From: Amycolatopsis azurea DSM 43854
GTDB lineage: Bacteria; Actinomycetota; Actinomycetes; Mycobacteriales; Pseudonocardiaceae
Direction: 5' to 3'
Length of the DNA stretch: 64,000 nt
Assembly: GCF_001995215.1 (NCBI RefSeq)
Contig: NZ_MUXN01000027.1
Span: 310,001-374,000, forward strand
In this document: positions 1 through 6,542 of the stretch, one piece after another
Numbering within the stretch: the first letter of the stretch is position 1
Layout of the letters: each line of letters begins with the position of its first letter
Notes under the pieces: model-generated
Told to the model about the DNA's origin: nothing
Database searches by the model: none
The model's input: the letters and a program-made list of their open reading frames with translations, nothing else
Translations under genes and position numbers: made by a program

Positions 1-1083
1 CTCCACGGGGAACGGCGGCTTGGTCCTCGGCTCGCCGCGGAAACCTTCGATCGAGTTGAAGATCGCCGTTTCCTCACCGCAGATGTAGGCGCCCGCGCCC
101 CGCCTGATCTCGATGTCGAACGAGAAACCCTGGCGTCCCATGATGTTCTCGCCCAGAAACCCCCTTTCACGGGCGACCTCGATGGCGTTCCGGAGCACCT
201 TCAGTGCACGCGGGTACTCGCCACGCAGGTAGACGTAGCCCTTCTGGGCCCCGATGGCGAACGCGGCGATCGTCATCGCCTCGACGAGCGCGAACGGATC
301 CCCCTCGATCAGCACGCGATCCTTGAACGTGCCCGGCTCGCTCTCGTCGGCGTTGCAGACGAGGTAGCGCGTCCGCTCGGCCTGCCGCGCGGTGGCGTCC
401 CACTTCCGGCCGGTCGGGAACGCCGCCCCGCCCCGGCCCATCAGCCCCGACTCGGTCACCTCGCGGATGACCCCGGCCGGACCGAGCACCAACGCGTTCC
501 GCAAGGCCGCGTAGCCACCGGCGGCACGATAGGCGTCCAGGCTCCCCGGATCGACGACCCCGACCCGGCGCAACAGCCGCAGTCCCGGTTCCCCTTGTTG
601 CGGAACGGAAACCGGCGCTTCGTCCCCGTCAGGCGGATGAACGACCTCGCCCGGTGTGACCGGAGCGATCAGCCGTTCTTCGGCGGGGTCGCCCGCCTGG
701 AAGATCAGCGCAGCGGGGGCACGCTCACAGACACCCAGGCAAGGACTCCGGTGCCAAGTGACTCCCTCGACACCGGCCAGCGCATCGCACACCGCGTCCG
801 CGCCGTTCACCCGGCACGCCAGATCCGTGCAGACGTGGACCACGCGTGGCGGCCGCTCCTTGAGCGAGAACAGTGCGTAGAAGCTCGCCACCCCGTACGC
901 CTCGGCCGGTGGGACGTTCAGCCGACGGCAGATGTGGTTCAACGCTCCCTGGCTGATCCATCCAACCCGGTCGTTGACCGCGTGCAGGGCGGGCAAGAGC
1001 TGGTCGCGGCGGGTGGCACCGAGCGCGTCGACCGCGTCCCGTTCGATCTCCGCCGGTTCGGCGTTCAGGAAGCGCAGGTCCAT
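1..1083 (-). CDS. Formate dehydrogenase beta subunit, NuoE-NuoF fusion (3' end beyond the window)
   Basis: The first 361 codons are present and the gene runs off the left edge. The N-terminal ~150 residues are a NuoE-like thioredoxin-fold domain with the [2Fe-2S] pattern CTDLAC and CLGVC (C-x4-C and C-x3-C). The rest is NuoF-like: GLMGRGGAAFPTGRKW for FMN/NADH binding, CNADESEPGTFKDR, and GAGAYICGEET. Such fusions are NAD-reducing electron-transfer subunits of soluble formate dehydrogenases. The ATG at 1083 lies 10 bases after the stop of the catalytic-subunit gene, so the two are co-transcribed. The C-terminal [4Fe-4S] motif would lie outside the window. Family assignment is firm; the formate partner is inferred from the neighbour. 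Confidence 0.9.
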   Translation of the reverse strand, partial: MDLRFLNAEPAEIERDAVDALGATRRDQLLPALHAVNDRVGWISQGALNHICRRLNVPPAEAYGVASFYALFSLKERPPRVVHVCTDLACRVNGADAVCDALAGVEGVTWHRSPCLGVCERAPAALIFQAGDPAEERLIAPVTPGEVVHPPDGDEAPVSVPQQGEPGLRLLRRVGVVDPGSLDAYRAAGGYAALRNALVLGPAGVIREVTESGLMGRGGAAFPTGRKWDATARQAERTRYLVCNADESEPGTFKDRVLIEGDPFALVEAMTIAAFAIGAQKGYVYLRGEYPRALKVLRNAIEVARERGFLGENIMGRQGFSFDIEIRRGAGAYICGEETAIFNSIEGFRGEPRTKPPFPVE

Positions 1084-1093
1084 TCCGGACTCC

Positions 1094-3013
1094 TCACACG
1101 GCGGCGGGCAGCTTCTCGACCCGGATCGCGGCGGCCTTGTACTCGGCCGTCCCCGCGACCGGACAGGTCGCCTCGATGGTGATGACGTTGACGTCGATCT
1201 CGTCCGGGAAGTGGAAGGTCATGAACGCCAGGCCCGGACGCAGCCCCTCGTCGATCCGGACCGGCGCCTCGATCTCGCCCCGGCGGGACGAGATCCGCAC
1301 GACTTCGTCCTCGGTGACGCCGAGCTTCACCGCGTCGGCCGGGCAGAGGTCGAGGGTCTCCCCGCGACGCAACGGCGACGGGAAACCGCCGGACTGGACG
1401 CCGGTGTTGTAGGAGTCCAGCCGTCGTCCGGTGGTCAGCCGGATCGGGAAGTCCTCGGTGAGCAGGTCCACCGGCGGGCTGTGCGCGATCACCGTGAACG
1501 GCGCCGGGCGGCCGCGTTTCGCCGGGTCCTCCTCCCAGAGGCGGCCGTGCAGGAACGTCGGTTCGAGCTCGTCTTCGCGGTAGCAGGGCCATTGGATGCC
1601 ACAGAGTTCCTCCAGCCGCGCGTAGCTCATCCCGGCGTGCATCGGGGACAGCGTCCGGAGTTCGTCCCAGACGTCCTCCCCGCCCTGATAGTTCCAATCG
1701 TGGCCGAGACGCCGGGCGAGTTCGCACAGCAGCTGGATGTCGTCGCGCGCGCCGTCGGGCGGTTCGAGTGCCTTGCGGACCCGCTGGACCCGGCGTTCGC
1801 TGTTGGTGAAGGTGCCGTCGGATTCGCACCAGGCCGCGGATGCGGGCAGCACGACGTCGGCGAGCTGCGCGGTCTTGGTGAGAAAGATGTCCTGCACCAC
1901 CAGATGGTCCACATTGGACAGGCGTTTGATCGTGTGCTCGCAGTCCGCCTCCGACTGCACCGGGTTCTCCCCGATGATGTAGACGCAGGTCAGGTCGCCG
2001 CGTTCCATCGCGTCGAGCATCTGGGTGAGGTTGAGTCCCTTGTGCGGCGGGATGTTCGAGCCCCAAGCCGTGTCGAACTTCGCGCGGACGTCCGCGTCGA
2101 GGATGTTCTGGAATCCCGGCATCCGGTCCGGGATGGCGCCCATGTCCCCGCCGCCCTGGACGTTGTTCTGTCCGCGCAGGGGGTTGAGGCCAGCACCGTA
2201 CCGGCCGACGTGTCCGGCCAGGAGCGCGAGGTTGATCAGCGACAAGACGTTGTCGGTGCCGTTGTGATGTTCGGTGATCCCGAGCGTCCACGACAGCTGA
2301 CCGCGATCCGCGCGGGCGTAGGTGTGCGCGAGTTCGCGGATCAGCTCGGCCGGGACGCCCGTCGTCTCTTCGGCGACCTCGAGCGTCCACGGCTCGACCG
2401 AGGCCGCGAACTCGGCGAATCCTTCGGTGGCGCGTTCGATGAAGGCGGTGTTGGCCAGTCCCGAGTGGATGATCTCGCGGGCGATCGCGTGCGCCAGCGG
2501 GATGTCCGTGCCGACGTGCAACTGGAGCTGCCGGTGCGCCCAGCTCGCGGTGCTGGTGCGGCGCGGGTCGATGACGAACAGTTTCGCGCCGCGATGGACG
2601 GCCTTGAGCACGTGCTGGAAGAAGATCGGATGGGCTTCGCGCGGGTTCCCGCCCCAGACGACGATGACGTCGGCGTCCTCGATCTCCTGGTACGACGACG
2701 TCCCGCCACCGCTGTCGAACACCCGCGCCAGCCCGGCGACGCTCGGCGCGTGACAGGTGCGGTTGCACGAGTCGACGTTGTTGGTGCCGATCACCGAGCG
2801 CGTGAACTTCTGCGCGACGTAGTTCATCTCGTTGGTCGCCCTGGCACAGGAGAACATGCCGAACGCCTCGGGGCCCTTGGTGTCGAGTGTGCGCCGGAAT
2901 CCGGCGGCGGCGCGTTCCAGCGCCTCCTCCCAGGTCGCCGGGCGCAGCGTCCCCGAGTCGCGGACCAGTGGCTGGGTGAGCCGGACGTACGGCTCGGTGT
3001 TCTTGCGCTTCAT
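1094..3013 (-). CDS. fdhA: Formate dehydrogenase catalytic subunit, bis-MGD molybdoenzyme without N-terminal Fe-S domain
   Basis: A 639-residue molybdopterin oxidoreductase of the FdhF type. Residues 81-90 read DSCNRTCHAP, matching the loop that carries the metal-ligating Cys/Sec (Cys87) and the adjacent catalytic His (His88). The C-terminal ~110 residues form a molydop-binding barrel (FPIRLTTGRRLDSYNTG). The oddity is the N terminus: it starts at a position equivalent to just after the usual [4Fe-4S] Cys cluster, and only one cysteine (Cys56) precedes the active-site loop. The preceding panE-like gene ends 14 bases upstream, which leaves no room for an extension. It should oxidise formate to CO2 and pass electrons to the NuoE-NuoF subunit by an unclear route. 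Confidence 0.88.
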   Translation of the reverse strand: MKRKNTEPYVRLTQPLVRDSGTLRPATWEEALERAAAGFRRTLDTKGPEAFGMFSCARATNEMNYVAQKFTRSVIGTNNVDSCNRTCHAPSVAGLARVFDSGGGTSSYQEIEDADVIVVWGGNPREAHPIFFQHVLKAVHRGAKLFVIDPRRTSTASWAHRQLQLHVGTDIPLAHAIAREIIHSGLANTAFIERATEGFAEFAASVEPWTLEVAEETTGVPAELIRELAHTYARADRGQLSWTLGITEHHNGTDNVLSLINLALLAGHVGRYGAGLNPLRGQNNVQGGGDMGAIPDRMPGFQNILDADVRAKFDTAWGSNIPPHKGLNLTQMLDAMERGDLTCVYIIGENPVQSEADCEHTIKRLSNVDHLVVQDIFLTKTAQLADVVLPASAAWCESDGTFTNSERRVQRVRKALEPPDGARDDIQLLCELARRLGHDWNYQGGEDVWDELRTLSPMHAGMSYARLEELCGIQWPCYREDELEPTFLHGRLWEEDPAKRGRPAPFTVIAHSPPVDLLTEDFPIRLTTGRRLDSYNTGVQSGGFPSPLRRGETLDLCPADAVKLGVTEDEVVRISSRRGEIEAPVRIDEGLRPGLAFMTFHFPDEIDVNVITIEATCPVAGTAEYKAAAIRVEKLPAAV

Positions 3014-3027
3014 CGGGTTCCTCCGAT

Positions 3028-4020
3028 TCAGTGCGCTCCGACGGGAACGGCGTTCGCGGTCTGGTCCAGCAGGCCGATCGCGGCGTGGACGTGCCGCAGC
3101 GCGGGGGCGGGCACGCCGGTCAGTTCCGAGAGTTCGACGACGGCGCCGATGATCGCGTCGATCTCCAAGGGCTTGCCCGCTTCGAGGTCTTGCAGCATCG
3201 ACGTCTTGTGGTGGCCGACGCGCCAGGCGCCGTTGATGCGTTTCTCGACCGACACCCTGGGGTCGCCGCCCGCGGCGCGGGCGATCGCGAGGGTTTCGTT
3301 CATCATCGTCGTGACGAGCTCGCGGGTGTCCGGATGCTCGCACATCTGGACCATGGTCGCCCTGGTCAGCGCGCTGAGCGGGTTGAAGGCGACGTTGCCC
3401 ATGAGCTTGACCCAGATCTCGTCGCGCAGGTCGAGTTCGACCGGCGCCTTCAGCCCGCCCGCGATCATCGCGTCGGCGAGCGCCGCGCAACGCGACGTGA
3501 CGCCGCCCTTCGGCTCCCCCAAAGCGAATCGGGTCCCTTCGAGATGCCGGATCACGCCGGGTTCCTCGATCACCGTCGAACAGTAGACGACACAGCCGAT
3601 CGCGCGCCTCAGCTCCAGGACCCGGCTGACCGCGCCGCCGGGATCGACCGTCTCGACACGACGGTCTTCGAGCGGATGCCCGGTGAGACCGTGGAAGTAC
3701 CACCACGGGATCCCGTTCTGCGCGGCCACGATCGCGGTGTCCTCGCCCAGCAGCGGCGCGATCAGCGGACCGCAGGAGGCGTACGAATTCGCCTTCAGGC
3801 CGAGGAAGACGAAGTCGGCGGGACCGACTTGCGCCGGATCGTCGGTGACGTGCGGCCGGACGGTGAAGTTCCCGCGCGGGCTGAGCACCCGCACGCCGTG
3901 GGCGCGCATCGCCTCGCCGTGCGCCCGTCTCGCGATCAGGTGGACCTCCGCCCCGCCTCGGTGCAGCGCGGCCCCGACGTACGCGCCGATCGCCCCCGCT
4001 CCCAGAACAGCGACCTTCAT
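3028..4020 (-). CDS. Ketopantoate reductase (PanE/ApbA) family oxidoreductase
   Basis: A 330-residue NADP-dependent 2-ketoacid reductase of the PanE family. The N terminus has the Rossmann motif GAGAIG (residues 7-12). The C-terminal domain carries KLMGNVAFNPLSALT, with the presumed catalytic lysine, and the family signature TSMLQDLEAGKPLEIDAI. It is the first gene of the panE-fdhA-fdhB unit, with the regulator binding site 29 bases upstream of its ATG. True panE genes are rarely linked to formate dehydrogenase, so its substrate is probably a small 2-oxoacid or aldehyde formed in oxalate/glyoxylate metabolism rather than ketopantoate. That reassignment is an inference from context only. Confidence 0.82.
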   Translation of the reverse strand: MKVAVLGAGAIGAYVGAALHRGGAEVHLIARRAHGEAMRAHGVRVLSPRGNFTVRPHVTDDPAQVGPADFVFLGLKANSYASCGPLIAPLLGEDTAIVAAQNGIPWWYFHGLTGHPLEDRRVETVDPGGAVSRVLELRRAIGCVVYCSTVIEEPGVIRHLEGTRFALGEPKGGVTSRCAALADAMIAGGLKAPVELDLRDEIWVKLMGNVAFNPLSALTRATMVQMCEHPDTRELVTTMMNETLAIARAAGGDPRVSVEKRINGAWRVGHHKTSMLQDLEAGKPLEIDAIIGAVVELSELTGVPAPALRHVHAAIGLLDQTANAVPVGAH

Positions 4021-4048
4021 GACGTGCCTCCCGCTCTGCCGAAAGACC

Positions 4049-4064
4049 AGATTGCATACAGTAT
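4049..4064 (-). promoter_or_regulatory. Predicted GntR operator A, upstream of panE-fdhA-fdhB
   Basis: AGATTGCATACAGTAT, with the palindromic core ATACAGTAT, 29 bases upstream of the panE-like start. The same sequence occurs, differing at two positions, before two other minus-strand units of the island (11780-11795 and 14062-14077) in the same orientation relative to transcription. FadR/VanR-type GntR regulators bind short ATAC/GTAT dyads of this kind. On the coding strand the site carries a possible -10 (TATGCAAT), so binding would block transcription. Recognition by the adjacent GntR protein is inferred. Confidence 0.75.
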
Positions 4065-4094
4065 CCTGTCGACCGCGCCGACGCCAAGCACTCA

Positions 4095-4159
4095 CGCATT
4101 TCGTCCTCTGAATGCGGTAGTTCGCGCCCCGAACAACCGCACCCAGAGGACGAAATGCG
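4095..4159. repeat. 65-bp intergenic palindrome (GTCCTCTG/CAGAGGAC type)
   Basis: Perfect 16-bp arms (4095-4110 and 4144-4159, CGCATTTCGTCCTCTG and its complement) enclose a second, almost perfect 12-bp dyad around the centre (TGCGGTAGTTCG against CGAACAACCGCA). It lies between operator A and the split operator B in the divergent panE/gntR region. It has no terminator-like T tract and faces two promoters, so it is more likely a repeat element or a DNA-structure element than a terminator. I saw no second copy in this window. Confidence 0.75.
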
Positions 4160-4185
4160 AGATGAGGCGGTGAAATGTCGGGATT

Positions 4186-4208
4186 TTGCATACCAAAAGC
4201 TGTATCCT
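4186..4208 (+). promoter_or_regulatory. Split GntR operator B, upstream of gntR
   Basis: TTGCATAC and GTATCCTG are the two halves of operator A (TTGCATAC-A-GTATCCTG), here separated by eight bases (CAAAAGCT, 4194-4201) instead of one. The site lies 30-52 bases upstream of the regulator's GTG start, where autoregulation would act. Whether the widened site is still bound is unknown; the shared flank CCTG beyond the core argues that the resemblance is not accidental. Confidence 0.5.
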
Positions 4209-4237
4209 GGGACAGGAACAAGACATCCGGAGGTCCA

Positions 4238-4966
4238 GTGAGCCAGCCCGTTTCGCCCCTGCCCGACCGCGGCCCCACCGGCCGTCGCACCAAGGGCACG
4301 CTCAACCCGGCGACGGCCAAACGTGTCGAGCGGCCGGCACCGCTGCGCCAGGTCGTCTACGACGCGCTCGCGGAGCTGATCATCAACCGGACCCTCGAAC
4401 CCGGCCAGCACCTGGTCGAGGCGGACCTCGCCGAGTACCTGGGCGTCAGCAGGCAGCCGGTCCGCGAAGCATTGCAGCGCCTGCAAAGTGAAGGCTGGGT
4501 CGACCTCCGCCCCGCACAGGGCGCCTTCGTGCACATGCCCACCGACGAGGAAGCCGATCAACTCCTCAGCGTGCGCACCGTGCTGGAAGCGCACTCCGCC
4601 CGGCTCGCCGCCGACAAGGCCGGTGACGAGGACGTCGCACGCCTGTGGGAACTGCAGAAGGCCGGGCTGGAGGCGTTGGCCGCCGAGGACACCGAAGGCC
4701 TCGTCGCGGCCAACGCCGCGCTCCACGCGTTCATCACCGAACTGTCCGGGAACGCCGTCCTGGCCGAGATGATCGGCATGGTCGATCGCCGGGTCCGCTG
4801 GTACTACACGCCGATCGCCCGTCCTCGCAGCCACGACGCCTGGCAGGAGCACGAGGAACTGATCAACGCCATCGCCGCCGGTGACGCGCCCGCCGCCGAG
4901 CGGATCATGAACCAGCACACCGAGCGCACCAGGCAGGCCTTCCACGAACGTCCGAAGGAGGACTAG
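4238..4966 (+). CDS. GntR-family (FadR/FCD) transcriptional regulator of the oxalate/formate island
   Basis: 242 residues from the GTG at 4238, chosen because GGAGG sits just upstream (4229-4233) and because the extension before it would run through the split operator. After a basic 30-residue leader comes the winged helix-turn-helix (LAEYLGVSRQPVREALQRL), then an all-helical FCD ligand-binding domain with conserved histidines (HAFITELSGN, WQEHEELINA). The family responds to small carboxylates or acyl-CoAs and usually represses. The gene is divergent from panE-fdhA-fdhB, and copies of one operator precede three catabolic units, so it probably controls all of them. Oxalate, formate or a CoA ester are likely effectors (inference). 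Its TAG stop overlaps the end of the foldback element downstream. Confidence 0.9.
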   Translation: MSQPVSPLPDRGPTGRRTKGTLNPATAKRVERPAPLRQVVYDALAELIINRTLEPGQHLVEADLAEYLGVSRQPVREALQRLQSEGWVDLRPAQGAFVHMPTDEEADQLLSVRTVLEAHSARLAADKAGDEDVARLWELQKAGLEALAAEDTEGLVAANAALHAFITELSGNAVLAEMIGMVDRRVRWYYTPIARPRSHDAWQEHEELINAIAAGDAPAAERIMNQHTERTRQAFHERPKED

Positions 4967-5129
4967 GCGCTGTCCTGTAAGTCCGTTCAATGGGCTTCGT
5001 GATCCAGGTGGTTCCTGGCGGTGCGGGCGGATCGGCCTCGTACCGGGTCGTACTCGGCCGGGTCCGCCCGTGCCGTCAGGGACCGCCTGGGCGCGAAGAC
5101 CGCGAACATGACTTGCAGGACAGCGCCTA
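4964..5129. repeat. 162-bp TA-flanked foldback (MITE-like) element between convergent genes
   Basis: The element 4966-5127 starts GGCGCTGTCCTGTAAGTC and ends with its complement (17 of 18 matching), bordered on both sides by TA (4964-4965, 5128-5129). Inside it, 5004-5031 pairs with 5063-5090 over 28 positions. All departures from Watson-Crick pairing in these arms are G-U wobbles in a plus-strand transcript. It encodes no protein. TA duplication and terminal repeats suggest a miniature transposable element; the convergent setting also fits a bidirectional terminator. TA plus the terminal G forms the TAG stop of gntR on one side and of the antiporter gene on the other. Confidence 0.7.
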
Positions 5130-6515
5130 TGCGGGGTTCAGTTCCTGCTCGCGCCGGCGGGTCCGTGAACGCGAACGCCCCGGCTGGTGCAGCAGCAGGC
5201 TGAGTGCGGCCGCGAACAGGCTCGTCCCGCCCGCGAGGAAGAACGCGCCGCCGTAACCCCACGCCACCACGACCATCGCGCCGACACCCGAGCCGAGCAT
5301 GCCCGAGATCAGCTTCGAGCTGTAGACCAGGCCGTAGTTGCTGGCGTTGTTGTTCTCGCCGTAGAAGTCCGCCGTCATCGCCGCGAACAGCGGGAAGATC
5401 GCGCCGCCGCCGAAACCGGACACCATCGAGGCCAGCAGGAACAGCGGCATGCTGCCGATCGAACCGGACAGGTACACCGCGAACTGCGCGAGGCCGAGCA
5501 CCACGCAGACCATGAACAACGTCTGCCGACGGCCGTAGCGGTCGGAGATCCAGCCGATCACCCCGCGGCCGGTGCCGTTGATGATCGCCTTGAGGCTCAT
5601 CGCCAGCGCGACGATCCCGCCCGCGAAACCCATCTCGTTGCCGAACGGGACCTGCATCGCGATCCCGAAGATGTTCACCCCCGCCGTGCACAGCAGGCAG
5701 AACCACATCAGCGGCAACATCCCGGTCCTGAGCGCTTCCCGTGGCGTGTACTGCTTCACCGCCGGCGGGTTCTTCAGCAGGGACCGGCGTACACGCGGGT
5801 CGTCGGACACCTTGAGGGGATCGACGTGCGACGGCCACCAGTTCTTGGGCGGGTCCTGGAAGTAGAAGCCGCTGACCGCGAGCACCGCGGCCAGGAAGAA
5901 GCCGACCACGAGCAGGACGCCCGAAAAGTTGGAAAGGTCCATATAGGACGTGAAGAGGAAGATGAACGGCACCGAACCGTAGGCGAAGCCGCCGTTGACG
6001 AACCCGGTCTTGCCGCCACGCCGTTCCGGGTACCACTTCCCCACCATGTTGACGCAGGTCGCGTAGACCAGGCCCGCCCCGCCACCGCCGAAGAAGCCGA
6101 AGCCGAGGTAGGCCCAGAACGAGCTGGGCGCGTAGGCCAACGACAGGTAGGCGAGCAGGGTGCCGACGGCGCCGATCAGCATCGCCGCCTTGGCGGGCAG
6201 CTTGCCGTTCTCCCGCAGCTTCCCCGCCGGGAAGGCCACGATCGCCTGGAAGAACACCCAGACCCCGAGCAGCCAGAAAATGGTGGAACCGTGCCAGCCG
6301 TGCGCCGCCGACAGCGTTTCTTCCGCCGAGGTGAAGGCGTATTCCGAGGAGCTGATGGCCATCATGGCGACCCAGGGCAGGATCACCATCGTCCATCGTG
6401 GACGGCCCATGATGTCGCGATCGGTTTCGCCGACCCGGTAGATCCGGCCGTGGGAATCGGTTACTTCCTTGTATGTTCCGGGTGGTTGAGCCGCGGTCGA
6501 TGACGTCACTGTCAT
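5127..6515 (-). CDS. Oxalate/formate antiporter, MFS OFA family
   Basis: A 462-residue, 12-helix major facilitator of the oxalate:formate antiporter family. OxlT's substrate-binding pair appears conserved: Arg317 in NGTGRGVIG and Lys401 in YSSKLISG, the positions of OxlT Arg272 and Lys355 as judged by eye. The cytosolic N terminus carries HGRIYRVGETDRDIMGRPR, a motif shared with the second antiporter gene here. It is the last gene of the lyase-transferase-synthetase-antiporter unit, 27 bases after the synthetase stop. The ATG at 6515 is only one base from AAGGAG; the GTG at 6509 is better spaced and may be the true start. It should exchange oxalate for formate across the membrane. Confidence 0.88.
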   Translation of the reverse strand: MTVTSSTAAQPPGTYKEVTDSHGRIYRVGETDRDIMGRPRWTMVILPWVAMMAISSSEYAFTSAEETLSAAHGWHGSTIFWLLGVWVFFQAIVAFPAGKLRENGKLPAKAAMLIGAVGTLLAYLSLAYAPSSFWAYLGFGFFGGGGAGLVYATCVNMVGKWYPERRGGKTGFVNGGFAYGSVPFIFLFTSYMDLSNFSGVLLVVGFFLAAVLAVSGFYFQDPPKNWWPSHVDPLKVSDDPRVRRSLLKNPPAVKQYTPREALRTGMLPLMWFCLLCTAGVNIFGIAMQVPFGNEMGFAGGIVALAMSLKAIINGTGRGVIGWISDRYGRRQTLFMVCVVLGLAQFAVYLSGSIGSMPLFLLASMVSGFGGGAIFPLFAAMTADFYGENNNASNYGLVYSSKLISGMLGSGVGAMVVVAWGYGGAFFLAGGTSLFAAALSLLLHQPGRSRSRTRRREQELNPA

Positions 6516-6542
6516 TCTCCTTGGGTCGGTTGGGACCGGAAT

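Noticed and set aside
932-3586. Very long plus-strand open frame antisense to fdhA and fdhB
   Set aside because: Antisense frames are open because of the strong third-position GC bias; it has no start with a ribosome site and reads as Arg/Pro/Ala-rich low-complexity protein. The minus strand encodes clear FDH subunits.
4964-5129. Insertion sequence with transposase
   Set aside because: Terminal repeats and TA borders are present, but the 162 bp has no coding capacity, so only a miniature element can be proposed.
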